Source: Chelatococcus sambhunathii
GTDB lineage: Bacteria > Pseudomonadota > Alphaproteobacteria > Rhizobiales > Beijerinckiaceae
Assembly (NCBI RefSeq): GCF_001418005.1
Contig: NZ_LIOL01000002.1
Coordinates: 552,990-616,989 of the forward strand
Reading direction: 5' to 3'
DNA: 64,000 nt
In this document: one piece after another, positions 56,317-64,000 of the stretch
Layout of the letters: each line of letters begins with the position of its first letter
Numbering within the stretch: position 1 is the stretch's first letter
Program-made: the position numbers and the translations under genes
The notes under the pieces: model-generated
The model's input: only the letters and a program-made list of their open reading frames with translations
The model's database searches: none
What the model was told of the DNA's origin: nothing

Positions 56317-58475
56317 CGCGGATCCCGGACTTTGCGAACGTTCCCTTCGCCGCCATGCCGCCCGGTACGGCCGGTGCCGCGGGAGAGCCGTGGCTGACAC
56401 CCGAGGGCATCCTGGTCAAGCCGCACTACGGCGAGCCAGACCGCAAGGGACTGGACTTCCTCGACACCTTCCCCGGGCTGCCACCCTATTTGCGCGGCCC
56501 CTATCCTACCATGTACGTCAACCAGCCGTGGACCGTGCGCCAGTATGCCGGCTTCTCCACGGCCGAGGACTCCAACGCCTTCTACCGGCGCAACCTCGCC
56601 GCCGGGCAGAAGGGCCTGTCCGTGGCCTTCGACCTCGCCACCCACCGCGGCTATGACAGCGACCATCCGCGCGTCGCCGGCGACGTCGGCATGGCCGGGG
56701 TCGCCATCGATTCCATCTACGACATGCGCACGCTGTTCGCGGGCATCCCGCTCGACGAGATGAGCGTGTCTATGACCATGAACGGCGCCGTGCTGCCGGT
56801 GCTGGCGCTCTACATCGTCGCGGCAGAGGAACAAGGGGTGCCGCCCGAGAAGCTCGCGGGCACCATCCAGAACGACATCCTCAAGGAATTCATGGTGCGC
56901 AACACCTACATCTACCCGCCCAGGGGGTCGATGCGCATCATCTCGGACATCTTCGCCTTCACCTCGGCGCATATGCCGAAGTTCAACTCCATCTCCATCT
57001 CCGGCTACCACATGCAGGAGGCGGGGGCGACGCAGGACCTCGAGCTCGCCTATACGCTCGCCGACGGCGTCGAATATATCCGCGCCGGCCTCGCGGCCGG
57101 GCTCACCATCGACCAGTTCGGGCCGCGGCTCAGCTTCTTCTGGGCCATCGGCATGAACTTCTTCATGGAGGTGGCGAAGCTGCGGGCCGCGCGCCTCCTG
57201 TGGGCGAAGCTCGTCAAGGGCTTCTCGCCAAAGAACGACAAGTCGCTGGCACTCAGGACCCATTGCCAGACCTCCGGCTGGTCGCTGACGGCGCAGGACG
57301 TGTTCAACAACGTCACGCGCACGGCTATCGAGGCCATGGCGGCGACGCAGGGGCACACCCAGTCGCTGCACACCAACGCCCTCGACGAGGCGCTCGCGCT
57401 GCCGACGGACTTTTCCGCCCGCATCGCGCGCAACACCCAGCTCTTCCTGCAGCAGGAGAGCGGCACGACGCGGATCATCGACCCGTGGGGCGGCTCCTAC
57501 TACGTGGAGCGGCTGACGGGCGAGCTCGCCGCGCGGGCCTGGGCCCACATCCGCGAGGTGGAGGAGCTCGGCGGCATGGCGAAGGCCATCGAGGCCGGCA
57601 TCCCCAAGCTGCGCATCGAGGAGGCGGCGGCGCGGACGCAGGCACGCATCGATTCCGGCCAGCAGGCCGTCATCGGCGTCAACCGCTTCCGCCCGGACGA
57701 CGAGCCGCCGATCGAGGTGCTGAAAGTCGACAATTCGGCCGTGCGCGCGGCGCAGATCGACAAGCTCAAGCGCCTGCGGGCCGAGCGCGACGCCCCGGCG
57801 GTGGAGGCGGCGCTCGCGGCCCTGACGAAGGCCGCCGACACCGGCGAGGGCAACCTGCTCGCCCTTGCCGTCGATGCCGCCCGGGCCAAGGCGACGGTCG
57901 GCGAGATTTCCGCGGCACTGGAGAAGGTCTGGGGCCGCCACCGGGCGGAGATCAAGGCCATCTCCGGCGTCTACAAACGGGAGGTCGGCGCGATGAGCGA
58001 TGCCGTCGAGCGTGTTCTCGCCCTCGTGGAAGCTTTCGAGCATGACGACGGCCGCCGGCCCCGCATCCTCGTCGCCAAGATGGGCCAGGACGGGCACGAC
58101 CGCGGCCAGAAGGTGATCGCCTCGGCCTTCGCCGACCTCGGCTTCGACGTCGATATCGGCCCCCTGTTCGCGACCCCGGCGGAGGCTGCCCGCCAGGCTG
58201 TGGAGAACGACGTGCACATCGTCGGCGTCTCCTCCCTCGCCGCCGGGCACCTGACGCTGGTGCCGGAGCTGAAGGCGGAACTCGAGAAGCAGGGCCGGCC
58301 GGACATCATGATCGTCGTCGGCGGCGTCGTGCCGCCGCAGGACTACGAGGCCGTGACCAAGGCCGGCGCCTCGGCCATCTTCCCGCCGGGCACGGTGATC
58401 GCCGAAGCGGCCGAGAAGCTCATCAGGGAGCTCAACCGCCGCCTCGGCTACGAGCCGAAGCAGGCCGCAGAGTAG
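56313..58475 (+). CDS. mutB: Methylmalonyl-CoA mutase, large (alpha) catalytic subunit
   Basis: MutB converts (R)-methylmalonyl-CoA to succinyl-CoA with adenosylcobalamin, completing propionyl-CoA breakdown. The 720-residue protein has the barrel blocks [53 protein letters not shown] and the cobalamin motif [11 protein letters not shown], with D593-x-H595-x-x-G598. The C-terminal domain ends with [13 protein letters not shown]. It is coupled to mutA by an ATGA overlap. The protecting GTPase MeaB begins at 63128, about 4.6 kb downstream, separated by unrelated genes. Confidence 0.97.
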   Translation: MTRIPDFANVPFAAMPPGTAGAAGEPWLTPEGILVKPHYGEPDRKGLDFLDTFPGLPPYLRGPYPTMYVNQPWTVRQYAGFSTAEDSNAFYRRNLAAGQKGLSVAFDLATHRGYDSDHPRVAGDVGMAGVAIDSIYDMRTLFAGIPLDEMSVSMTMNGAVLPVLALYIVAAEEQGVPPEKLAGTIQNDILKEFMVRNTYIYPPRGSMRIISDIFAFTSAHMPKFNSISISGYHMQEAGATQDLELAYTLADGVEYIRAGLAAGLTIDQFGPRLSFFWAIGMNFFMEVAKLRAARLLWAKLVKGFSPKNDKSLALRTHCQTSGWSLTAQDVFNNVTRTAIEAMAATQGHTQSLHTNALDEALALPTDFSARIARNTQLFLQQESGTTRIIDPWGGSYYVERLTGELAARAWAHIREVEELGGMAKAIEAGIPKLRIEEAAARTQARIDSGQQAVIGVNRFRPDDEPPIEVLKVDNSAVRAAQIDKLKRLRAERDAPAVEAALAALTKAADTGEGNLLALAVDAARAKATVGEISAALEKVWGRHRAEIKAISGVYKREVGAMSDAVERVLALVEAFEHDDGRRPRILVAKMGQDGHDRGQKVIASAFADLGFDVDIGPLFATPAEAARQAVENDVHIVGVSSLAAGHLTLVPELKAELEKQGRPDIMIVVGGVVPPQDYEAVTKAGASAIFPPGTVIAEAAEKLIRELNRRLGYEPKQAAE

Positions 58476-58659
58476 CGGGCACGATCCACCGGGCCGGCGA
58501 TCGCGGCAATGGCGTCATCGGGTGCAGCTTCAAGCTAGCGGCTCAGGTCCTCGCAGTGGCCGGCCCTCGTGCCGGACGACATCGCCAGACGCCATCAATG
58601 TATCCTGAAGCTGGGAGCGGTCGGGAAGACCCGACGTGGCCCGGCTGGCTGTGCCGCCC

Positions 58660-59199
58660 CTACATTCCCGCCGGGTGATGCGCATAAGAGTAGAGCCGGT
58701 ATTTCGCATGCTCGCCTGTGCCCATGCCGCCGACGGTCGTGAGGGCCTCGAGCATGACGCGCAGGGTGGCGAGACCGAGCCCTCGCAACCCGGTTTGCCG
58801 TGCGACGCCGGCGGCGATGGTCACGCCGCCGACATGGGGCTGCCCCGTCTTGCCTCCGCCGGCTTCAGGCGGACCCAGCGTGTCCGGCACCGGGCCGTAG
58901 GACAGGCATTCGCCGTTGCCGTCGCAGGCGCGGAACCAGAGGCCCGGGTGCCGCGCCTCCAGGGCGGCGAAGGCCGGTGAAGAAGAGAGCGCGAGGCGCC
59001 CTTCCATATCGCGTGCCAAGGCCGCGCGAACTGCGGCGGCGACCAGCGCCTCATCCTGCGGCGCCGACCGCTCCATGGCGATAGCAAATGCGCCGAGGGC
59101 GACCAGGCTCAATACCGCAGCCGGCCAGCCAAGGGCACCGAGCCTGCCTCGCCGGACGGCACGCCCGGTGGCATCGGCCGCTCGCCTCTCACGGATCAT
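58660..59199 (-). CDS. Orphan membrane-anchored sensor-like protein
   Basis: I do not recognise a named gene. The 179-residue product has an Arg-rich cytoplasmic N-terminus, one membrane helix (about residues 22-42) and an extracytoplasmic domain. The domain contains PAFAALEARHPGLWFRACDGNGECLSYGPVPDTLG in pieces, which resembles the periplasmic sensor part of some rhizobial histidine kinases. There is no HAMP, kinase or output domain, so it is an isolated sensory module or the remnant of a kinase. GGGGAGG 8 bases before the ATG decides the start. A promoter at 59243-59270 and the 15-bp box at 59281 lie just upstream. Confidence 0.6.
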   Translation of the reverse strand: MIRERRAADATGRAVRRGRLGALGWPAAVLSLVALGAFAIAMERSAPQDEALVAAAVRAALARDMEGRLALSSSPAFAALEARHPGLWFRACDGNGECLSYGPVPDTLGPPEAGGGKTGQPHVGGVTIAAGVARQTGLRGLGLATLRVMLEALTTVGGMGTGEHAKYRLYSYAHHPAGM

Positions 59200-59242
59200 G
59201 GCATGCACCTCCCCAAGTCGGGATCGCAGAAACGCTCCCGTC

Positions 59243-59270
59243 AACCTAGGGCGAATAACATTTTTGTCAA
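59243..59270 (-). promoter_or_regulatory. Candidate promoter of the orphan sensor-like gene
   Basis: On the minus strand, TTGACA (59265-59270) is followed after 16 bases by TAGGTT (59243-59248). It lies 44 bases upstream of the ATG at 59199. The 15-bp box begins 10 bases further upstream. Confidence 0.45.
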
Positions 59271-59280
59271 TTAATTTTTC

Positions 59281-59295
59281 TCGATAAACATGAAA
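59281..59295 (-). promoter_or_regulatory. 15-bp box, copy 1 (upstream of the sensor-like gene)
   Basis: TCGATAAACATGAAA on the plus strand (minus: TTTCATGTTTATCGA) is exactly repeated at 60121-60135. It lies immediately past the stop of the XRE gene and 10 bases upstream of a candidate -35 element. The surroundings form an imperfect TTTCTCGATAAA palindrome. It is likely a regulator binding site. Confidence 0.55.
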
Positions 59296-59529
59296 TCAAT
59301 CATCGTCGATTGGCTGAGGACAGCCGTCATCCACGAATGCGAGAATGTCGCCCGGCTGGCAGTCGAGATGCCGGCAGAGCGCGTCGAGCGTCGAGAAGCG
59401 GATGGCGCGGGCCTTGCCGGTCTTGAGCACGGAGAGGTTCTGGATCGAGATGCCGACGGCAGCCGCCAGATCGCCGAGGCGCATCTTGCGCTTTGCGAGC
59501 ATGACATCGAGGTTGACAATGATCGCCAT
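59296..59529 (-). CDS. XRE-type HTH regulator, YozG-like
   Basis: The 77-residue protein is a minimal Cro/CI-type helix-turn-helix: MAIIVNLDVMLAKRKMRLGDLAAAVGISIQNLSVLKTGKARAIRFSTLDALCRHLDCQPGDIL (in parts). These small regulators commonly pair with DUF2975 membrane proteins. It starts 8 bases after the DUF2975 stop, clearly co-transcribed. In such pairs the membrane protein presumably controls the regulator's activity. Its candidate operators are the two identical 15-bp boxes upstream of its own operon and of the next gene. Confidence 0.88.
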   Translation of the reverse strand: MAIIVNLDVMLAKRKMRLGDLAAAVGISIQNLSVLKTGKARAIRFSTLDALCRHLDCQPGDILAFVDDGCPQPIDDD

Positions 59530-59537
59530 TGCCCGGC

Positions 59538-60050
59538 TCACACCGTCAGGCTCAGTTCGTCCTGCATGCGGCAGGCCATGCCCATGATGCGGCCGAGCAG
59601 GATGACGACGAGCCCGATGAACAGTTCGCCGAGATGAAGCTGGTAGGCGAGCGGCACCTCGGTGAGCCGCTCGGTGAAATAGAGGACGAGGCCCGCCGCC
59701 AGGAATGCGACCTGGTCGGCCAGGGAATAGGCGACGAGGAGGACACCCATGCGGTGGATGCGCACCACCGCCGGCGCCGTGAACACCTCTCCGCCTGCAT
59801 AGAGCAGCAGCAGCTGGTGCAGTTCCCGCAGCATCAAGCCGAGGAGCAGCGGCGCAATGCTGGTCAGCAAGACAAAGGCGATCTTGCTGGAAAGCTGCAA
59901 CTGGCTCGCATCCGCCGGACCACCCGGCAATTCAGGATCGCCATGCATGGTCGCCACCGTCGCAATGGCGATCCATGCGAGAGGCACGAGCCATTGCAGG
60001 ACTGCGGTGACCAGCGACAGGCGCCGGCTGTAGATTTGAACCGTAGGCAT
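59538..60050 (-). CDS. DUF2975 membrane protein
   Basis: The 170-residue protein has four membrane helices: about residues 10-30, 52-72, 97-120 and 140-160 (LVTAVLQWLVPLAWIAIATV; KIAFVLLTSIAPLLLGLMLR; MGVLLVAYSLADQVAFLAAG; LFIGLVVILLGRIMGMACRM). The LLLYAGGEVFTAPAVVRIHRMGVLL segment between helices is typical of DUF2975. DUF2975 proteins are almost always encoded next to a YozG-type HTH regulator, as here. Function is otherwise unknown. A longer start at 60065 is possible. A candidate promoter and the 15-bp box lie upstream. Confidence 0.82.
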   Translation of the reverse strand: MPTVQIYSRRLSLVTAVLQWLVPLAWIAIATVATMHGDPELPGGPADASQLQLSSKIAFVLLTSIAPLLLGLMLRELHQLLLLYAGGEVFTAPAVVRIHRMGVLLVAYSLADQVAFLAAGLVLYFTERLTEVPLAYQLHLGELFIGLVVILLGRIMGMACRMQDELSLTV

Positions 60051-60082
60051 CACCCATTCCCACATGGTGACAATGTCTGCAG

Positions 60083-60111
60083 ACGCTAGTCCGGACGGGC
60101 TTCGGCAGCAA
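60083..60111 (-). promoter_or_regulatory. Candidate promoter of the DUF2975-XRE operon
   Basis: On the minus strand, TTGCTG (60106-60111) is followed after 17 bases by TAGCGT (60083-60088). It lies 33 bases upstream of the start at 60050. The 15-bp box begins 9 bases upstream, the same layout as at the downstream gene. Confidence 0.4.
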
Positions 60112-60117
60112 TCAGAT

Positions 60118-60939
60118 TTATCGATAAACATGAAACGCGCGCCGTGATGGCCCGGTTGCAGCCTCCCGCTCCCCCGCCGTGCCGTGAATGAGGCCAGCGC
60201 CCGGATCGCGGTGGCCGATCGCGCCGTAAGCCGCCGCGATGGCGTCATCAAGCGCGGCTTCGAGCCGGCCGCGCAGATCCTCGCAATGGCCGGCCGTCGC
60301 GTCGGACGGAACCAGCACCGGCTCGCCGATGACGATGGCACCGCGACCGAAGGGGAGCGGGATGCTCGCCCGATCCCAGTTGGCGAGGTCGATGCGCCGG
60401 CTGGTCACCGCCACAAGCGGGTAGATCGGCCGGCCGGAATGAAGGGCGAGACGGATGATGCCGGGCCCGCAGATGCGGGCGCGCTTCGGCACGTCCGCGG
60501 TGAGGGCGACACTGGTGCCCTTGGCCAGCGCCCGCAGCATGGCGCGGAACGCAAACGCGCCACGCTTACGCCGCGCCTGCCGCGGGTCTTCCGCCCCAGA
60601 TCCGTGGATGACGGTGAGGCCGAGGCGCGCGCAGACAGCGCCGATAAGAGCCCCGTCCCGATGGGTGGAGACGAGTGCCGCCACCGGCCGCTCGTCCATG
60701 CGGGCAGCGAATGAGAGCAGCTGCTGGCCATGCCACATGGCGAAGATGGCAGCGCCGTCTGGTTGCCGGCCCCGTCGCACACCGAAAAGGGTCGTGCGCG
60801 CCACGAGGCGCAGATAGCCCGCAAGGGCGAAGCTGCCCGCCCGGATGGCGAGTGGCGGGTTGAAGCGATCTTCGGAAGGCGTCTCGCAGGCGGAAGGCGC
60901 GCCGTCGGCGGCGCGATGCGGAGAGGCACCGGACATCAT
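60118..60939 (-). CDS. DUF374 lysophospholipid acyltransferase family protein
   Basis: The 273-residue protein belongs to the DUF374 acyltransferases (LPLAT superfamily). Blocks are IFAMWHGQQLLSFAARM, VSTHRDGALIGAV with H93 and D95, VIHGSGAEDPRQARRKRGAF, and GTSVALTADVPKRARICGPGIIRLALHSGRPIYPLVA. Some relatives act in lipid A acylation; the substrate here is unknown. The first of two adjacent ATGs (60939) has AGGGTG about 6 bases upstream. Its final codons and stop lie in the 15-bp box/palindrome that precedes the DUF2975-XRE operon, so the regulatory site doubles as coding sequence. Confidence 0.88.
   Translation of the reverse strand: MMSGASPHRAADGAPSACETPSEDRFNPPLAIRAGSFALAGYLRLVARTTLFGVRRGRQPDGAAIFAMWHGQQLLSFAARMDERPVAALVSTHRDGALIGAVCARLGLTVIHGSGAEDPRQARRKRGAFAFRAMLRALAKGTSVALTADVPKRARICGPGIIRLALHSGRPIYPLVAVTSRRIDLANWDRASIPLPFGRGAIVIGEPVLVPSDATAGHCEDLRGRLEAALDDAIAAAYGAIGHRDPGAGLIHGTAGEREAATGPSRRAFHVYR
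60121..60135 (-). promoter_or_regulatory. 15-bp box, copy 2 (upstream of DUF2975-XRE)
   Basis: This is the exact duplicate of the box at 59281-59295. Here it overlaps a perfect 12-bp palindrome TTTATCGATAAA (60117-60128) and lies within the 3' end of the acyltransferase gene, whose TAA stop (60118-60120) is part of the palindrome. Confidence 0.55.
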
Positions 60940-61158
60940 GAAAACACCCTGTCGGTTGCACCGGCCCGGGCCCTGTCTACCCGGACCCAGGCGCACCGCT
61001 GTCTGCGGCAGATGCATTACGGCGACCTGACGCGCGGGGAGCTCCGCCGGACGCCGGGCAGCGTGGCCCTTTTTCGCCTCACGCTCGCGGAACGACGGTG
61101 CGTCCCCTCGCCGTCCCGTGAATTGACAGCTCCCGCGGCAGTCGGCATCCGGTTGTTC

Positions 61159-61899
61159 ATGCGTCTCATGCGCCTTGCCCTCGCGGCCTTCGTGCTCGTC
61201 TTCCTCCTGCCGCTCGGCGCCCATGCGCTCATGTGGATGGGCCACGGCCATCCCCGCTCCTGGAGCGGCGCCGACTGGACGAGCAGCGGCCTCCTGCCGG
61301 CGCCGGTCGCCGACAGCCCGGCCATCATCCACATCTATGCGGCTCGCACCGGGCGCTGGAAAGGCGCCGTGGCGCATCACACCTGGCTCGTCGTCAAGGA
61401 GGCGGGCGCCGTCCCCTACGAGCGCTACGACAAGGTGGGCTGGGGCACGCCTGTGCGACGCGACGGCTGGGCGCCCGACGGGCGCTGGTATGGGAACATG
61501 CCCGAGCTCGTCGCCGCCATCGAAGGCGAGGCGGCGGAAGCTCTGCTACCCGCCGTGCGGGCGGCGATCGCGGATTATCCCTTCCGCGAGCGAGGTAGCT
61601 ACCGCGTCTGGCCGGGGCCGAATTCGAACAGCTTTGTCGCCCATGTCGTGGCCCGCGTGCCGCAGCTCGGCGTCGCGCTGCCGCCGACGGCACTCGGAAA
61701 GGACTACCATGTCGAGATGATCTATGCCGGCCTCGCGCCGAGCGGCACCGGTTTCCAGGTCGCGCTCGGCGGACTCTTCGGCATAACGGTCGCTTGGGTC
61801 GAGGGACTTGAAATCAACCTTTTCGGACTTGTCGCCGGGCTCGACCTGCGCCAGCCCGCGCTGAAACTGCCCGGCTTCGGCCGGCTGGCGCTCGTCTGA
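61159..61899 (+). CDS. DUF3750 protein, membrane-associated
   Basis: The 246-residue protein starts with a hydrophobic helix (RLMRLALAAFVLVFLLPLGAH), then a DUF3750 domain. Family blocks are AIIHIYAARTGRWKGAVAHHTWLVVKEAG, YERYDKVGWGTPVRRDGWAPDGRWYGN and YRVWPGPNSNSFVAHVVARVP (in pieces). A conserved His (HHTW) and Asn/Ser in PNSNSF might form an active site, as in some NlpC/P60-like or lysozyme-like folds, but that is conjecture. Function is unknown. It diverges from the DUF374 gene and converges with the lipoprotein hydrolase. Confidence 0.85.
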   Translation: MRLMRLALAAFVLVFLLPLGAHALMWMGHGHPRSWSGADWTSSGLLPAPVADSPAIIHIYAARTGRWKGAVAHHTWLVVKEAGAVPYERYDKVGWGTPVRRDGWAPDGRWYGNMPELVAAIEGEAAEALLPAVRAAIADYPFRERGSYRVWPGPNSNSFVAHVVARVPQLGVALPPTALGKDYHVEMIYAGLAPSGTGFQVALGGLFGITVAWVEGLEINLFGLVAGLDLRQPALKLPGFGRLALV

Positions 61900-61911
61900 G
61901 CGACTTCACGA

Positions 61912-62949
61912 TCAATCCCAGGTCCGGCGCTCCACGGCCCGCTTGATCACGCCGCGCACGTCCTTGTTCGTCAGGAACAGATCGTGCCTGATAATGCCCC
62001 AGCCATAGTCCGAGGCATCGGCAATCTTGACGCCGAGCGGCTCCAGCACGGCCCGGTCGGCGGCGCCGACGCGCGAGACCCCGCCGGCAAGACGGCTCGA
62101 GACGGCGAGCGCCCGGTCGTTGACGCTGGAAATCACCGTGATGTGCTTCGCCAGCGGGCCGATGCGCTGCACGCCGGTTGCAAAGAGATCGACGTCGATG
62201 TCGGGCGAAGCCAAGACGATCGCGCCAAAGCGCGCGGCAACGTCCGCGCTGCCGCTCACTGCCCAGAGCTGGCGGAGTGTCTCCAGCGTCAGGAGCGTGC
62301 CCATGCTGTGCGCGACGATGTGGACGCGGCCCACCATGGCGTTGCGCACCAGTGCCTCGAGCAGATCCTGGAAGGCGTCGCGCGACCACAACGCGCTCTC
62401 GCGGTCGTAGCCGTAGTCGAGCAGCCCCTCCTTCGACGGCCAGGAGAAGCTGACCGTCGCCCCGGAAAAGCCGATGGCGCGCGTCAGTTCCGCCGCGTCG
62501 ATCGCGGCACGCTCGAAGCTCTGGTTGTAGCCGTGAACATAGACCAGCACGTCGCGTCCACCCGCCTCCAGCGTCAGCGCGGCGACGGGATCATTGTTGC
62601 CCAGGGCCTCGACGGCGTTGATGCGCCAGTCGCCCGAAAGCGTCGAGCCGATGCGGCCGAAGAATGTCTCTGGCGGCGGATCGAACCGCACGGCGACGGC
62701 GCGCGTGCCGCCGGCTCGGGCGGAACCGAACCAAGGCCGCTCGCTCGCCCCGTTCACCGGCGCGCGTGTCGTCACGGCATAGACGACAGGGCCGCCGCGC
62801 GCGCCCATCGGCGACGATCCGAGGGCGGACGCCGGCGCGCTGTCACCGTCAAAAGCGCCGATGGCGCTGGAACAGCCGGCGAGCGTGGCGGCGCCGGCAT
62901 TGACGAGCGCGAGGCGCAGCAGGACGCGGCGGGACAAACGATGGGGCAT
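61912..62949 (-). CDS. Lipoprotein alpha/beta hydrolase (DUF900)
   Basis: The 345-residue protein has a lipobox (LATLAGC-type, TLAGCSS with C26), so it is an inner- or outer-membrane lipoprotein. The DUF900 hydrolase fold shows VVYAVTTRAP, VLVYVHGYNQSFERAAIDAAEL, SFSWPSKEGLLDYGYDRESALWSRDA and the nucleophile elbow VAHSMGTLLTLETL. A catalytic Asp is likely in SPDIDVDLF. The substrate is unknown. A large open frame upstream (to 63765) is antisense to meaB and lacks similarity; the lipobox start is right. It is convergent with the DUF3750 gene. Confidence 0.9.
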   Translation of the reverse strand: MPHRLSRRVLLRLALVNAGAATLAGCSSAIGAFDGDSAPASALGSSPMGARGGPVVYAVTTRAPVNGASERPWFGSARAGGTRAVAVRFDPPPETFFGRIGSTLSGDWRINAVEALGNNDPVAALTLEAGGRDVLVYVHGYNQSFERAAIDAAELTRAIGFSGATVSFSWPSKEGLLDYGYDRESALWSRDAFQDLLEALVRNAMVGRVHIVAHSMGTLLTLETLRQLWAVSGSADVAARFGAIVLASPDIDVDLFATGVQRIGPLAKHITVISSVNDRALAVSSRLAGGVSRVGAADRAVLEPLGVKIADASDYGWGIIRHDLFLTNKDVRGVIKRAVERRTWD

Positions 62950-63127
62950 GAACGGGCTTCGGTTTGCCGGGGCTTCTGGGACGGGTCCCTTTTGGCGTTC
63001 GATTGTGGGCGAAGATAGGGCAAAAGGTGGCAAAGGCCGGCCTGCGACGGTACGCCCGGCCCGCAGCGCTCCGTATGCGGAATTCATCCCACCTCGATGC
63101 GCGAATCTGTGGCAACTATAGCGTAAC

Positions 63128-64000
63128 ATGACACGCCTCGACCGCTCCGCCCTGCCCGATCTTGCCGCACGCCTCGCCAGGGGCGAGCGCGCGGCGCTGG
63201 CGCGCGCCATCACGCTCGTCGAATCACGCCGGGGCGACCACCAGGCGCTGGCGCGCGAGCTCATCCAGACGGTACTGCCGCGCACCGGCGGGGCCGTGCG
63301 CGTCGGCATCACGGGCGTGCCGGGCGTCGGCAAGTCGACCACCATCGACACCCTCGGCTCCAATCTGACGGCGGCGGGCCACAAGGTGGCGGTGCTCGCG
63401 GTGGACCCTTCCTCGCAGCGCAGCGGCGGTTCGATCCTCGGCGACAAGACGCGCATGGCGCGGCTCGCCATTGACGAGAACGCCTTCATCCGCCCATCGC
63501 CCTCCTCCGGCACGCTCGGCGGGGTCGCGGCGAAGACGCGCGAGACGATGCTCCTGTGCGAAGCGGCGGGCTTCGACGTCATTCTCGTCGAGACGGTGGG
63601 CGTCGGCCAGTCGGAAACGGCGGTGGCCGACCTCACGGATTTCTTCCTCGTGCTGATGCTGCCGGGCGCGGGCGACGAACTGCAGGGCATCAAGAAGGGC
63701 ATCGTCGAGATGGCGGACATGATTGCCGTCAACAAGGCGGATGGCGAGGGTGCGACTCGCGCCAAGGCCGCGGCGGCCGACTATCGCGCCGCCCTGCACA
63801 TTCTCGCGCCCGCGAGCCCGACCTGGTCGCCGCCCGTCATCACCATCTCCGGCCTTGCCAACGTCGGCCTCGACGTCCTCTGGGAGAAGGTCGTCGACCA
63901 CCGGGAGCGCATGACGGCGACGGGCGAACTGCAGCAGAAGCGACGCGCGCAGGAGGTGAAGTGGATGTGGGCCATGGTGGAGGATCGGCTGCATGCGCGG
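63128..64000 (+). CDS. meaB: Methylmalonyl-CoA mutase-associated GTPase MeaB (3' end outside window)
   Basis: MeaB is a G3E-type GTPase that loads cobalamin and protects MutB from inactivation. The 291 residues visible have G1 GVPGVGKST at residues 63-71, [18 protein letters not shown], the switch region ETVGVGQSE, and NKADG of G4. The frame is open to the last base and the usual length is about 320-340, so about 30-50 residues lie beyond the window. It is about 4.6 kb from mutAB, not adjacent as in many genomes. ArgK/LAO transport ATPase is an old misnomer for this family. Confidence 0.95.
   Translation, partial: MTRLDRSALPDLAARLARGERAALARAITLVESRRGDHQALARELIQTVLPRTGGAVRVGITGVPGVGKSTTIDTLGSNLTAAGHKVAVLAVDPSSQRSGGSILGDKTRMARLAIDENAFIRPSPSSGTLGGVAAKTRETMLLCEAAGFDVILVETVGVGQSETAVADLTDFFLVLMLPGAGDELQGIKKGIVEMADMIAVNKADGEGATRAKAAAADYRAALHILAPASPTWSPPVITISGLANVGLDVLWEKVVDHRERMTATGELQQKRRAQEVKWMWAMVEDRLHAR

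Noticed and set aside
59281-60135. The 15-bp direct repeats as attachment sites of an inserted cassette
   Set aside because: Both copies share the same spacing to promoter-like elements and one forms a palindrome, which fits operators better. There is no integrase nearby. An att-like origin is not fully excluded.
61912-63765. Very long N-terminal extension of the DUF900 lipoprotein
   Set aside because: The extension is antisense to meaB, lacks similarity, and would bury the lipoprotein signal peptide.

Overview
The window is a high-GC chromosomal segment of an alphaproteobacterium, most probably of the Hyphomicrobiales (Rhizobiales). The evidence is gene content: a PopZ polar organizer, an ExoR-like Sel1 protein, a class I PHA synthase beside a MaoC-Pta fusion and acetate kinase, a FecR/CHASE2-cyclase divergon, a tolC-pcm pair, and methylmalonyl-CoA mutase with MeaB. 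I cannot name a genus. Almost everything looks like stable core chromosome. I see no insertion sequence, prophage, CRISPR array or rRNA operon.

Layout. 0-2.5 kb: aroQ-accB-accC, then tRNA-Lys. 2.6-7.8 kb: a membrane-anchored SGNH-like protein, then the minus-strand genes queA-tgt, two tandem cyclophilins (cytoplasmic and exported) and coaD. 7.9-12.8 kb: ppk2, an orphan gene with an AT-rich upstream region (8994-9899), and gyrA. 13-21.4 kb: marC, two small envelope proteins, an alkaline-ceramidase-like protein, xth, fecR diverging from a CHASE2 adenylate/guanylate cyclase, the exoR-like gene and ilvD. 21.7-28.1 kb: valS, popZ, tolC, a PCMT-family methyltransferase, tRNA-Cys and tRNA-Asn. 28.3-39.1 kb: phaC-(maoC-pta)-ackA, the divergent adhP, and hlyD-rbbA-yhhJ. 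39.4-46.7 kb: alaX-like, sseA, an acidic membrane-anchored protein, sodB, small exported proteins, murJ and a DUF1194 protein. 46.8-54.3 kb: ilvE, a haloacid dehalogenase, a nested palindromic repeat, an M20 dipeptidase, a HerA-like ATPase, a DUF2267-like protein and folP-folB-folK. 54.4-64 kb: mutA-mutB, an orphan sensor-like protein, a DUF2975-XRE module, a DUF374 acyltransferase, DUF3750, a lipoprotein hydrolase and the start of meaB, cut by the window end.

How genes work together. aroQ-accBC supply the shikimate pathway and malonyl-CoA. queA-tgt act in queuosine synthesis. folP-B-K are consecutive folate steps. mutAB and meaB convert methylmalonyl-CoA to succinyl-CoA and protect the enzyme. 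phaC, pta, ackA and adhP form a carbon and reductant overflow module. It sits next to an efflux operon whose upstream region holds a near-consensus FNR/FixK box, and weaker boxes lie between phaC and adhP, so a low-oxygen regulon is plausible.

The most notable observations are: (i) an exact 15-bp box, placed 9-10 bp upstream of two candidate promoters, that may make the DUF2975-XRE pair and its downstream sensor-like gene one small regulon; (ii) an orphan gene in an AT-rich context carrying a Cys...His pattern reminiscent of CNF/CheD-type deamidases; (iii) a tRNA-guanine transglycosylase in which three of the four usual zinc ligands appear replaced; and (iv) a nested inverted-repeat element at 48.65-48.83 kb.
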